Assembly (NCBI GenBank): GCA_902801325.1
Contig: CADCHQ010000014.1
Span: 1-64,000 of the forward strand
Origin: an uncultured Bacteroidales bacterium
Lineage (GTDB): Bacteria > Bacteroidota > Bacteroidia > Bacteroidales > Bacteroidaceae
Length of the DNA: 64,000 nt
Direction of reading: 5' to 3'
In this document: piece by piece, positions 49,841 through 58,740 of the stretch
Numbering within the stretch: the stretch's first letter is position 1
Layout: every line of letters starts with the position of its first letter
Made by a program: the position numbers and the translations under genes
The notes under the pieces: generated by a model
The model's database searches: none
What the model saw: the letters and a program-made list of their open reading frames with translations, nothing else
What the model was told of the DNA's origin: nothing

Positions 49841-51991
49841 ATGAAGAAGATTTCATTCATTCTTACCTTATTAGTAAGTTCTGCTTGCATGGAAGTTCAA
49901 GCACAAAGACTTACAGACTACGTTGACCCGCTGATAGGTTCGGGCGATCATGGCCATGTGTTTGTGGGAGCTAATGTTCCAATGGGCATGGTTAATGTAG
50001 GTCCCACTCAGTTGGAAAGGGGCTGGGACTGGTGTTCCGGCTATCACTATGACGGCAAGAAGATTGTAGGCTTTGGCCAGATGCACCTTTCTGGTACGGG
50101 TTGCAGTGACCTTGGCGATATTGCCCTCATGCCCACGATACAAGATTTGGAACTCACGCGTGAAGGACTGGCATCAACCTTTAGTCATGATAATGAGACT
50201 GTTCGTCCGGGTTATTACAGTGTCGTTCTCGATCGCGATAAGATACGATGTGAGATGACTGCCACCCAGCGTGTGGCCCTTCATCGTTACACATTCCCTC
50301 GTGGTTCGAACAACGCTCGCATCATTATCGACCTAGAGAATGCCGTTGATGATTCGCGTATGGAATCCCGCATCTATAAGCTCGACGAGTTTACTCTTGC
50401 AGGTTATCGCATTAGTCACGGTTGGGCTAATCGCCAGCAGGTTTACTTTGTCATTCAGTTCTCAAAGCCCATCCATAATTGGTTGTGCGATGGCTTGACG
50501 ACTGGCGTTGCTCAGGCCACCTTTGAGGTGGGTGCAGGCGAATCGGTTATGGCTAAGGTTGCTTTGTCACCCACTAACGAGATGAATGCCCGCTTGAATA
50601 TGGCTATAGAGATGCCCGATTGGGATTTCAAGGCAGTTCAGGAACAAGCCCTTCAGGCATGGGACGAAGAACTGGGTCGCATTAAAGCTACGTTCCGTAA
50701 CGACCACGATCGCCGTATCTTCTACACAGCCCTTTACCATTTGTTCTATGCACCAGTTATCTGGAATGATGTCAATGGTGATTACATGGGTAGTGATGGT
50801 CGCATTCGTCATGCTGCCGACTTCCAGAACCGCACCATCTGGAGCCTTTGGGACACCTATCGTGCCGCTCATCCACTCTTTACTATAATCTTGCGTGACC
50901 AATTGACAGATTTGGCCAAGACCATGATACATATATATGACGAACAAGGCGAACTCCCTGTTTGGCATCTGATGTCCAACGAGACATACTGCATGGTTGG
51001 TTGTCCGGCTGTCCCCGTACTTGCCGATATGGTTCTAAAGGGTGTTCAGGGCATCGATTATAAGCATGCCTTCCGCGCTATGAAAGAAAGTCTGCTTAAG
51101 GACAATCGCCAGCTCGACAAGATGAAGCGTTATGGATGGGTGCCCTGGGACCAAGGCGATGGCGAAGCTGTTGCTAAGAGCCTTGAGTATTACCTTGCAG
51201 ATTGGAGTTGCGCTCAGGTAGCAGGCCTAGTCGGAGAAAAGCAAGACAGTGCTTATTTCTACAATCGTAGCATGAACTACAAACGCATGTTCGACCCCGA
51301 GAAGCAATGCATGCGTGCGTTGAGTACTGAAGGTAAGTTCCGCGACGAACCCGATTTCAATCCTGGTCATCAAACGCGTGACTACACAGAGGGCAATCCT
51401 TGGCAGTACACCTGGCTTGTTCCTCACGATGTGCTTGGCCTTGTGTCGTGCTTCCCATCTAAGGACGCCTTCATCAAGCGCCTCGATGGACTCTTTGAGG
51501 CTGATGGCGACTTGGGCGAGAATGCTAATCCCGACATCACGGGACTGATTGGTCAGTATGCTCACGGAAATGAACCCAGCCACCACATTATATATATGTA
51601 TAATTATGTGGGTCAGCCTTGGAAGACGCAACAACGTGCTCGTCAGGTCATGTCCGAACTTTATAATGATCAGCCAGCCGGTCTTTGCGGTAATGAGGAC
51701 GTTGGTCAGATGTCGGCTTGGTATCTGCTTTCTGCTATGGGACTCTATCAAGTGGAGCCTTGCGGTGGACGTTATCAGTTGGGTAGTCCCATTGTTGAGG
51801 AAGCCGCTATCAACGTTGGCGACGGCAAGACATTTACGGTTCGCACTCATGGTAATTCCGATCGAGCCATCTACGTTCGTGAGGTTCGTCTCAATGGCAA
51901 GCGACTCACGCAGAATCACATCCTCTATTCCGACATCATTGCCGGTGGAACGCTTGATTTCTATATGTCGAACAAACCAGTTAAGAAATAG
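49841..51991 (+). CDS. Secreted alpha-mannosidase, GH92 family
   Basis: A 716-residue exported enzyme (signal peptide ending VQAQ). The family start DYVDPLIGSGDHGHVFVGAN, GFGQMHLSGTGCSDLGDI, and the catalytic end GNEPSHHIIYMYNYVG with GNEDVGQMSAWYLLSAMGLY are all intact. GH92 enzymes are calcium-dependent exo-alpha-mannosidases acting on N-glycans or yeast mannan. The GH125 gene 31 bp downstream gives a complementary mannosidase, so the pair probably trims mannose-rich glycans. No SusC/D genes are in the window. Confidence 0.95.
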   Translation: MKKISFILTLLVSSACMEVQAQRLTDYVDPLIGSGDHGHVFVGANVPMGMVNVGPTQLERGWDWCSGYHYDGKKIVGFGQMHLSGTGCSDLGDIALMPTIQDLELTREGLASTFSHDNETVRPGYYSVVLDRDKIRCEMTATQRVALHRYTFPRGSNNARIIIDLENAVDDSRMESRIYKLDEFTLAGYRISHGWANRQQVYFVIQFSKPIHNWLCDGLTTGVAQATFEVGAGESVMAKVALSPTNEMNARLNMAIEMPDWDFKAVQEQALQAWDEELGRIKATFRNDHDRRIFYTALYHLFYAPVIWNDVNGDYMGSDGRIRHAADFQNRTIWSLWDTYRAAHPLFTIILRDQLTDLAKTMIHIYDEQGELPVWHLMSNETYCMVGCPAVPVLADMVLKGVQGIDYKHAFRAMKESLLKDNRQLDKMKRYGWVPWDQGDGEAVAKSLEYYLADWSCAQVAGLVGEKQDSAYFYNRSMNYKRMFDPEKQCMRALSTEGKFRDEPDFNPGHQTRDYTEGNPWQYTWLVPHDVLGLVSCFPSKDAFIKRLDGLFEADGDLGENANPDITGLIGQYAHGNEPSHHIIYMYNYVGQPWKTQQRARQVMSELYNDQPAGLCGNEDVGQMSAWYLLSAMGLYQVEPCGGRYQLGSPIVEEAAINVGDGKTFTVRTHGNSDRAIYVREVRLNGKRLTQNHILYSDIIAGGTLDFYMSNKPVKK

Positions 51992-52022
51992 TTACGATTT
52001 ACGTTGCTCAATTTGAAAAGTG

Positions 52023-53399
52023 ATGAAGAGAATATTTATAACCTTGCTTCTATTAGCCTGTTGTCAATTGTCAATTGTCAATAGCTATGCTCAGCGTCCA
52101 GATCCGGAGAAGCGCAGTTTCCGTAGTGAGTCTGTTGATGCCCTGATTGCCAAGATGGAAAGTCGGCTTCGTGCTTACGACGAACGTCTTTGGCAGATGT
52201 TCCAAGCCTGTTATCCCAATACGCTTGACACTACTGTCCGTTATCAGAAAGATGAGAAGGGCGACGATGATACCTTTGTCATCACGGGTGACATTGAGGC
52301 TATGTGGCTTCGTGATTCGGGTGCTCAGGTTTGGCCGTATATGCGTTTTCTGAAGGACGATGCCCATTTGCGTCACATGATTCGAGGACTCCTCCGTCGT
52401 CAGTTCCGTTATATGACCATCGACCCCTATGCCAATGCATTCAACTATGCGGCAACGGGCAGTCAATGGGAATCGGATATGACCAAGATGCAACCTATTC
52501 TTCACGAGCGCAAGTATGAAATCGACAGCCTTTGCTATCCGCTTCGCCTTGCCTTTGAATATTGGTTGCTCACGGGCGATGACTCTGTCTTCGACGACAC
52601 TTGGTTGGAGGCTATTCGCCAGACGCTTAAGGTGTTCCGCGAACAACAGCGTAAGGGTGGCAACAAGACCAGTTACACCTTCCAGCGCAAGACTTCGGCC
52701 ATGCACGATACTGTAGCCAACTACGGCTATGGACATCCGGTTCGTCCTTGTGGACTCATTGCTTCCTTCTTCCGTCCCTCCGACGACGCTTGCATTATGC
52801 CTTTCCTCGTGCCCAGCAACTTCTTTGCTGTATCTGTCCTGCGTAAGGCTGCAGTCATCCTCGAAGATGTTAATCACGAGAAAGCGCTTGCTCAGGAGTG
52901 CCGTTCTTTGGCAGAGGAAGTAGCCGTAGCCCTGCAAGAATATGCCGTTGTCAATCATCCTCAGTTTGGTCGCATTTATGCCTTTGAGGTCGATGGCTTC
53001 GGCGGTTGCATCTTGCAAGATGATGCCAACGCACCTTCTTTGCTTTCCTTGCCTTATCTGACTGATGTTTCGGCAGATGACCCCATCTATCAGAACACCC
53101 GTCGTATGGTTTGGAGCGAGTGGAATCCCTATTTCTTCGTGGGAAAAGCCGCTCAAGGCATTGGCAGTCAGCATACGGGTCTCGACCAGATTTGGCCGAT
53201 GTCCATCATCATGAAAGGCCTTACGACTTCTGACAAAAATGAACAGAAGGCTTGCCTCGAGCAATTGCTTCGTACCGATGGCGGAAAAGGCTTCATGCAC
53301 GAATCCTTTGACAAGGACAACCCAGAGAAATTCACTCGCTCGTGGTTTGCTTGGGCAAATGGTCTCTTTGGCGAACTCGTCCTGCACATCTTCGAGTAA
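52023..53399 (+). CDS. Exo-alpha-1,6-mannosidase, GH125 family
   Basis: A 458-residue exported enzyme. The signal peptide contains an in-frame GTCAATTGTCAATT repeat: MKRIFITLLLLACCQL, then SIVNSYAQ. Family segments ITGDIEAMWLRDSGAQVWPY, ANAFNYAATGSQWESD and GSQHTGLDQIWPMSIIMK are present, with the catalytic acid and base expected among them. GH125 cleaves alpha-1,6-mannose from N-glycans. ATG 52023 was chosen; a GTG 3 bp upstream would be the alternative. Cotranscribed with GH92. Confidence 0.94.
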   Translation: MKRIFITLLLLACCQLSIVNSYAQRPDPEKRSFRSESVDALIAKMESRLRAYDERLWQMFQACYPNTLDTTVRYQKDEKGDDDTFVITGDIEAMWLRDSGAQVWPYMRFLKDDAHLRHMIRGLLRRQFRYMTIDPYANAFNYAATGSQWESDMTKMQPILHERKYEIDSLCYPLRLAFEYWLLTGDDSVFDDTWLEAIRQTLKVFREQQRKGGNKTSYTFQRKTSAMHDTVANYGYGHPVRPCGLIASFFRPSDDACIMPFLVPSNFFAVSVLRKAAVILEDVNHEKALAQECRSLAEEVAVALQEYAVVNHPQFGRIYAFEVDGFGGCILQDDANAPSLLSLPYLTDVSADDPIYQNTRRMVWSEWNPYFFVGKAAQGIGSQHTGLDQIWPMSIIMKGLTTSDKNEQKACLEQLLRTDGGKGFMHESFDKDNPEKFTRSWFAWANGLFGELVLHIFE

Positions 53400-53431
53400 T
53401 TCCTCTTCGCGATAAAGCGAGAAAGATGATA

Positions 53432-53470
53432 GGCACCTGCAACTGAATGTTGTGGGTGTCTTTTTCTTTT
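53432..53470 (+). terminator. Terminator of the mannosidase operon
   Basis: GGCACCTGCAAC pairs with GTTGTGGGTGTC (two G-U pairs) followed by TTTTTCTTTTTT. Confidence 0.8.
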
Positions 53471-53473
53471 TTA

Positions 53474-53640
53474 CTCGAGCCTATGTTCATCTTGAATCGA
53501 ACCTATGTTCGAGATGCATCGAACCTATGTTTGAGGAGCATTGAACCTATATTCGAAGAACATCGTACCTATGTTCGAGAAGCATCGTACCTAAGGCCTT
53601 CCGAATTTGCACCTAAGCCCTTCCGCGATAAGGCTTAAGT
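53474..53640 (+). repeat. 22-bp tandem array with CCTAAG/CTTCCGCGATAAGG module
   Basis: Five to six units of the 22-bp type TCGAACCTATGTTCGAGATGCA, then two modules CCTAAGGCCTTCCGAA and CCTAAGCCCTTCCGCGATAAGG. Same family as 21561, 41221 and 60511. Confidence 0.87.
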
Positions 53641-53881
53641 CTTTTGGCCGACGATTGTATATTACATGTGTTCAAGGTTGTACTATCATCGTGTCGAGAT
53701 TGTACAACCTTGAAGCCTTACTTGTACAACCCTGAGACCATGCTCGGGCAATCTCTAAAGCATGCAAACTATTATAGGGTTACAAGCACTTGATTTGCCC
53801 TAAAATAAGTTGATTTCTGTAGAATCGTTTTTCATATCTGCATCATCTAATCGTTTTATAACTTTTTTTAAAACTTTAAAA
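53641..53881. other. Gene-free stretch with a GTACAACCTTG inverted repeat
   Basis: CAAGGTTGTAC (53673-53683) and GTACAACCTTG (53702-53712) are perfect inverted copies, and GTACAACCCTGA recurs at about 53724. No coding frame is convincing. The rest is AT-rich sequence leading into the Bat-operon promoter. Confidence 0.65.
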
Positions 53882-53912
53882 TTGGTTATGCGAGAGAAAA
53901 GCAGTATCTTCG
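53882..53912 (+). promoter_or_regulatory. Promoter of the Bat operon
   Basis: TTG at 53882-53884, 20 bp, TATCTTCG at 53905-53912 (one mismatch to TAnnTTTG). The ATG at 53946 follows 33 bp later. Confidence 0.6.
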
Positions 53913-53945
53913 CACCCGAATTTATTAAAAGTAATAATATAGCAT

Positions 53946-54941
53946 ATGAATGAATCTATCGACATCCGCGAACTGAATGAACGGATTGAACAAAAGAGTG
54001 CCTTTGTAACGAACTTGCAGACCGGTATGGCGCAGGTGATAGTAGGGCAGAAACATTTGGTGGAAAGCCTGCTTATCGGTTTATTGAGCGACGGACATGT
54101 GTTGCTCGAAGGTGTGCCTGGACTTGCAAAGACGCAAGCTATTAAGACTTTGGCCGGATTGGTGGACGCTAAGTTTAGCCGCATACAGTTTACGCCCGAC
54201 TTGCTTCCTGCCGACGTTGTTGGTACCATGATTTACTCACAGAAGGACGAGAAGTTCGTGGTGGAGCAAGGTCCTGTGTTTGCAAACTTTGTGCTTGCCG
54301 ACGAAATCAACCGTGCGCCTGCAAAAGTGCAGTCGGCTTTGCTCGAGGCCATGCAGGAACGCCAGGTTACCATCGGTAAACAAACCTATAAGTTGCCCGA
54401 TCCATTCCTCGTGCTTGCTACCCAGAACCCCATCGAACAGGAAGGAACATATCCCTTGCCCGAGGCACAGGTAGACCGTTTCATGCTGAAGGTTGTTATC
54501 GACTACCCGAAGTTGGAGGAAGAGAAGAAGATCATCCGTATGAACATCGGTGGCGATCGCGAAGCCGTAAAGCCAATCCTGCGTACAGAGGACATTCGTG
54601 AAGCTCGCGAGGTTGTGCGTCAGGTTTATATCGACGAGAAGATAGAACAATATATCACAGACATCGTCTTTGCTACACGCTTCCCCGAGAAGTATGGCTT
54701 GAAGGAACTGAAGGATTACATCGAGTTCGGTGCATCGCCTCGTGCCAGCATCAACTTGGCTTTGGCAGCTCGTGCCTATGCCTTCATCAAGCGTCGCGGT
54801 TATGTAATTCCCGAGGACGTACGCGCTGTTGCTCACGACGTTATGCGCCATCGCATCGGCCTGACCTATGAGGCAGAAGCCAACAACATTGTGAGTGAGG
54901 AAATCATAAGCCAGATTATTAATAAGGTAGAAGTACCTTGA
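53946..54941 (+). CDS. MoxR family AAA+ ATPase
   Basis: A 331-residue ATPase. Walker A is GVPGLAKT (56-63), Walker B is in FVLADEINRAP, and the sensor/arginine region TQNPIEQEGTYPLPEAQVDRF is conserved. MoxR proteins act as chaperones for von Willebrand-type (VWA) partners, and here the partners DUF58, BatA and BatB follow. First gene of the Bat (aerotolerance) operon. Confidence 0.95.
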   Translation: MNESIDIRELNERIEQKSAFVTNLQTGMAQVIVGQKHLVESLLIGLLSDGHVLLEGVPGLAKTQAIKTLAGLVDAKFSRIQFTPDLLPADVVGTMIYSQKDEKFVVEQGPVFANFVLADEINRAPAKVQSALLEAMQERQVTIGKQTYKLPDPFLVLATQNPIEQEGTYPLPEAQVDRFMLKVVIDYPKLEEEKKIIRMNIGGDREAVKPILRTEDIREAREVVRQVYIDEKIEQYITDIVFATRFPEKYGLKELKDYIEFGASPRASINLALAARAYAFIKRRGYVIPEDVRAVAHDVMRHRIGLTYEAEANNIVSEEIISQIINKVEVP

Positions 54942-55004
54942 TTTGGCAATTTGATGATTTCACGATTTGACAATAAATTAGACGATTGTTCTATTTGATA
55001 ATTG

Positions 55005-55874
55005 ATGGAAACATCTGAGATATTAAAGCGGGTTCGTCAGATTGAGATTAAGACGCGTGGCCTTTCCAGCAATATCTTTGCCGGAGAATACCATAGTGCC
55101 TTTAAGGGACGCGGTATGGCTTTCTCCGAGGTGCGCGAGTACCAGTATGGCGACGACATACGCGACATAGAATGGAACGTTACGGCTCGCTTTAACAAAC
55201 CTTTTGTGAAGGTATTCGAGGAAGAGCGTGAGCTCACGGTGATGCTTTTGATCGACGTCAGCGGTTCGTTGCACTTTGGTACACAATGCCAAATGAAGCG
55301 CGATATGGTTACGGAGATTGCGGCCACACTTGCTTTCTCGGCCATTCAGAATAATGATAAGATTGGAGTACTGTTCTTCTCCGACCGCATCGAGAAGTTT
55401 ATTCCTCCCAAGAAAGGTCGCAAGCATATCCTTTATATCATACGCGAATTGCTGGACTTCCATGCGGAGAGTTCTCGTACGGATATATCCCAAGCCGTGC
55501 AGTATCTCACACAAGCCCAGAAGCGCAGATGTACGGCCTTTGTCATAAGCGACTTCATGGACGAACGCGATTTTCGTCAGCCTTTGACTATCGCAAACAG
55601 GAAGCATGACGTGGTTGCCATTCAGGTCTATGACCGTCGTATTGAAGAGTTGCCCGATGTTGGCTTGATGAAGGTACGCGATGCTGAGACGGGTTTTGAA
55701 CGCTTTATCGATACCAGCAGCAAACGTATTAGGGAAGCACAGCGTAAATGGTGGAAGGGACGTGCCGAATATCTGCATGATACCTTCACGAGGAGTAATG
55801 TCGATTCCGTAAGCGTTCGCACTGATCAGGACTATGTTACGGCCTTAATGAATCTCTTTGCTAAACGAAACTAA
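55005..55874 (+). CDS. DUF58 domain protein
   Basis: A 289-residue protein with the DUF58 signature YQYGDDIRDIEWNVTAR and a VWA-like MIDAS segment VMLLIDVSGSLHFGT. DUF58 proteins accompany MoxR and Bat proteins and are thought to be substrates or adaptors of MoxR. ATG 55005 was taken over a TTG at 55002. The stop is 1 bp before a palindromic repeat unit. Confidence 0.93.
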   Translation: METSEILKRVRQIEIKTRGLSSNIFAGEYHSAFKGRGMAFSEVREYQYGDDIRDIEWNVTARFNKPFVKVFEEERELTVMLLIDVSGSLHFGTQCQMKRDMVTEIAATLAFSAIQNNDKIGVLFFSDRIEKFIPPKKGRKHILYIIRELLDFHAESSRTDISQAVQYLTQAQKRRCTAFVISDFMDERDFRQPLTIANRKHDVVAIQVYDRRIEELPDVGLMKVRDAETGFERFIDTSSKRIREAQRKWWKGRAEYLHDTFTRSNVDSVSVRTDQDYVTALMNLFAKRN

Positions 55875-55875
55875 G

Positions 55876-56014
55876 GATCCTCTCCCTGGCCCTTTCCCTT
55901 TAGGGCGATGGGATGAGAAAGATAATGATTAAATATGAGGAAGATTATATTATTATATTTGTTATTTGTTTCACCACTTATTTCCCTCCTTTTAAGTGAG
56001 GAACAGGGTGGGTC
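55876..56014 (+). repeat. GC-palindrome left-right pair spanning a Bat-operon start codon
   Basis: A left unit (55876-55912, GATCC, TCTCCC, CCCTTTCCCTTTAGGGCGATGGG-like, degenerate) and a right unit (55981-56014, TTTCCCTCCTTTTAAGTGAGG then GGGTGGGTC). The start codon and signal-peptide codons of the next gene lie between them, as in the TPR gene at 19550. Confidence 0.7.
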
Positions 56015-57044
56015 TTCCTTACTTGCTCAGGTTACTGCTGAGGCTCGCATAGGTGCTGTGCAGATATTCGTGGGCGAGCAAACGGACTTAACGGTAAGCG
56101 TTACCTGTAAGAAGGGTTCGATAGTTGAATTGCCTGTGGGTCAGCGTGGACAAGAGATCGTGCCTGGTATCGAACTCGTGAACATGCTTCCTGCCGACAC
56201 GACGATGCTCGATGGAGGGAAAAGCATGCAAGTGACGCAGAGCTATATCGTAACGGCTTGGGATTCGGCATTCTGCTATATACCTCCCATCGCAGTTAAG
56301 GTTAACGGCAAGGAGTATCAAACCAATAATCTGGCGCTAAAGATATATACTATCGACGTCGATACCTTACACGCCGACAAGTTCTTCGGTCCGAAGACGG
56401 TGATGGATGCTCCCTTTGCATGGGAAGATTGGAAGATGGTTGTCGTTTGTAGTATGCTATTCCTGCTTCTGTTCTTATGCATTGGCGTGCTTGCGATATC
56501 CTTGCATACGGGTAAACCAATTATTCGCATCATCAGACGCAAGCGCAAACAACCTGCTCATAAGGTTGCCCTCTCCGAGATTGAACGTATCAAGACGGAA
56601 CGTACTTGGGCACAGGAAGATTCGAAAGAGTATTATACCCAGTTGACCGATACGCTTCGTAACTACATACAAGAGCGTTACGGCTTCAATGCAATGGAGA
56701 TGACGAGTGGCGAAATCATTGAGCGACTGACAGAGGAAAATGATGAAGAAGCTCTTGCAGAGTTACGTGAACTGTTCCAGACGGCCGACCTCGTGAAGTT
56801 TGCCAAGTGGACAACACTCATCAATGAGAATGATGCCAACCTGATGACTGCGCTCGAATACATCAACCAAACCAAACAAGAGGAAGATCCCAACCAACCG
56901 CAGGAAGAAGTGATTGTTACTCCCGAGGCTCGTCGTCAGCGTGCTACCATCTGGAGCATGCGTGTGACCATTATTGTTGGTTCAATCGTTGGTGCTTGCA
57001 TGCTTGGTTGGATAATCTACCGCATGATAGATTTGTTGAGATAA
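55935..57044 (+). CDS. Bat-operon membrane protein (BatD-like, unassigned)
   Basis: A 369-residue protein. A signal-like N-terminus (MRKIILLYLLFVSPLIS) contains a translated repeat unit (LLLSEEQGGSSLLAQ). A beta-rich periplasmic part (about 35-160, IFVGEQTDLTVSVTCKKG), a membrane helix (about 168-190), a cytoplasmic part with YYTQLTDTLRNYIQERYGFN and a second helix near 345-365 follow. The layout resembles the C-terminal half of BatD/DUF4381-type proteins usually found between DUF58 and BatA. Function within the complex is unknown. Confidence 0.75.
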   Translation: MRKIILLYLLFVSPLISLLLSEEQGGSSLLAQVTAEARIGAVQIFVGEQTDLTVSVTCKKGSIVELPVGQRGQEIVPGIELVNMLPADTTMLDGGKSMQVTQSYIVTAWDSAFCYIPPIAVKVNGKEYQTNNLALKIYTIDVDTLHADKFFGPKTVMDAPFAWEDWKMVVVCSMLFLLLFLCIGVLAISLHTGKPIIRIIRRKRKQPAHKVALSEIERIKTERTWAQEDSKEYYTQLTDTLRNYIQERYGFNAMEMTSGEIIERLTEENDEEALAELRELFQTADLVKFAKWTTLINENDANLMTALEYINQTKQEEDPNQPQEEVIVTPEARRQRATIWSMRVTIIVGSIVGACMLGWIIYRMIDLLR

Positions 57045-57050
57045 TAGGGG

Positions 57051-57563
57051 ATGTACCGTATGAAGACGTGTTTGAAGTTAATTCTAGTGACTTTGTTTCT
57101 CTTTGTCAACTGTAGTTTCTGGGTAGGAAGATGTGGAGATGAGCCTTTTGAAGATAAGGAGTATGTAGAACGTACTATCAACTTATATGTCAACGGAGAT
57201 TTGATGATTGATTCCGTATACACAATCGCCAGCGATGGAGTTGAACTTAGGATTAACAGCAATGATAGTTTTCATTTTGGTTTAATAAAGGCTTATGCTA
57301 ATGATAATTCTATTTATGACTGTTATGCTGTAAGGGGATCAATGGATTACAGAACGTGGTGCCTTTCAGATTCTTGGTATGACATACATTTTGAACAACC
57401 ACAAGGAGAAACTGATGACACCATGAAGGACCACGCGAAACTTTATCTCGTGGTCTCCATTCAACCAAACGAAACAACAACAGAACGTACGCTTGCTTTC
57501 GAATTCCTTTACGCTTATGGTCCTGGAAAGAAATTGATACTCCGACAGTCCTTTCACTCCTAG
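57051..57563 (+). CDS. Hypothetical exported or lipid-anchored protein within the Bat operon
   Basis: A 170-residue protein, MYRMKTCLKLILVTLFLFVN then C, which might be a lipoprotein start (an ATG at 57060 is an alternative). The rest is beta-rich with four more cysteines. It shows no known family and its codons are more AT-rich than the neighbouring Bat genes, suggesting a later arrival between the upstream membrane-protein gene and batA. It is on the same strand 6 bp after the preceding stop. Confidence 0.7.
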   Translation: MYRMKTCLKLILVTLFLFVNCSFWVGRCGDEPFEDKEYVERTINLYVNGDLMIDSVYTIASDGVELRINSNDSFHFGLIKAYANDNSIYDCYAVRGSMDYRTWCLSDSWYDIHFEQPQGETDDTMKDHAKLYLVVSIQPNETTTERTLAFEFLYAYGPGKKLILRQSFHS

Positions 57564-57612
57564 TAGTAACCTTCAGACAAAAAACAAAAGAAATCAAGAA
57601 TAGAGAAACGAA

Positions 57613-58611
57613 ATGACATTTGCTAATCCGTTATATTTCATACTGCTTGCACTGCTCTTACCTTATATAATATGGTATGTGCTTAGGTGGCGTCGTTCGC
57701 ATCCCGTCATGCAAGTGAGCAGTACTTATGCTTTCCAAGGCGTCAAACGTAGTTGGAAGGAATATCTCATGCATGCTCCCTTCCTCCTTCGTATGCTTTG
57801 TTTTGTGCTTGCAGTCATAGCTTTGGCTCGCCCACAAACTACAAACAACTGGAATCAAACCGATGTGGAAGGTATCGATATTATGCTTTGCATGGATGTC
57901 TCCACTTCTATGCTTGCCGAAGACCTTCGTCCCAATCGTGTTAAAGCTGCTCGTGAGGTGGCTATTGAGTTCATCTCTGGCCGTCCGAACGATAACATAG
58001 GTCTTACGCTTTTTGCAGGCGAGGCTTTCACACAATGCCCAATGACGGTCGACCATGCAGTTCTTGTCAATATGCTGCAAGGAATGCAGTGCGACATGAC
58101 GGCCAAGGGAATGATTGAGGACGGAACAGCAATCGGTATGGGACTTGCTTCCGCTGTGGCTCGACTGAAGGATTCCAAGGCCAAGAGCAAGGTCATCATC
58201 CTGCTTACTGACGGTTCCAATAACCGTGGTGATATCTCTCCCTTGACAGCGGCTGAGATTGCAAAGAGTTTTGGTATTAGAGTTTACACGATTGGTGTGG
58301 GAACTAATGGCTTGGCTCGCTATCCGATGCCCGTTGCCGGAGGCGTACAATACATACAAGTTCCAGTTGAGATAGACACGAAGACTCTGCAGAGCATCGC
58401 CTCCAAGACTGATGGTGAGTTCTATCGTGCACGCGATACCAAGAGCTTGCATGAGGTTTATCAGCAAATCGATAAATTGGAGAAGACAAAGCTTAACGTG
58501 AAGAAGTTCTCTCGTCGCTATGAAGCCTTCGTTCCCTATGCTTTAGGGGCCGTGCTTGCTCTCTTGTTGGAAATACTCCTGCGCATAACTGTATTGAAAC
58601 GTATTCCCTAA
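57613..58611 (+). CDS. batA: Aerotolerance protein BatA (VWA)
   Basis: A 332-residue inner-membrane protein. Two N-terminal helices (about 6-24, 58-74) and one at the C-terminus (about 307-326) flank a VWA domain whose MIDAS is D95, S97, S99 (CMDVSTSM). The Bat proteins form a complex reported to aid tolerance of oxygen in Bacteroides; the biochemical role is not settled. It is followed by a repeat pair and batB. Confidence 0.92.
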   Translation: MTFANPLYFILLALLLPYIIWYVLRWRRSHPVMQVSSTYAFQGVKRSWKEYLMHAPFLLRMLCFVLAVIALARPQTTNNWNQTDVEGIDIMLCMDVSTSMLAEDLRPNRVKAAREVAIEFISGRPNDNIGLTLFAGEAFTQCPMTVDHAVLVNMLQGMQCDMTAKGMIEDGTAIGMGLASAVARLKDSKAKSKVIILLTDGSNNRGDISPLTAAEIAKSFGIRVYTIGVGTNGLARYPMPVAGGVQYIQVPVEIDTKTLQSIASKTDGEFYRARDTKSLHEVYQQIDKLEKTKLNVKKFSRRYEAFVPYALGAVLALLLEILLRITVLKRIP

Positions 58612-58612
58612 T

Positions 58613-58735
58613 GACCTACCCCTTCCCTCCCTTAAAGGGAGAGTGAAATATTAAGAAGAATAAGAAAATGTTGAATATAAACACCCAATTGCCCAAAGCG
58701 TGTTCCTTCCCTTTAAGGGGAGGTCTGGAGGGGTC
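58613..58735 (+). repeat. GC-palindrome left-right pair between batA and batB
   Basis: A left unit (58613-58643, GACC, CCCC, CCCTCCCTT/AAAGGGAG) starts 1 bp after the batA stop. A right unit (58706-58735, TTCCCTT/AAGGGGAGG, GGAGGGGTC) ends 5 bp before the batB ATG. The pair is the whole intergenic gap. Confidence 0.85.
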
Positions 58736-58740
58736 TTTAT

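Noticed and set aside
52071..53387. 438-codon minus-strand open frame opposite the GH125 gene
   Set aside because: Shadow of a well-conserved glycosidase gene; composition and absence of motifs argue against coding.
53474..53640. CRISPR array
   Set aside because: The 22-bp units are contiguous with no unique spacers, and no cas gene is in the window; the same holds for the arrays at 21561, 41221 and 60511.
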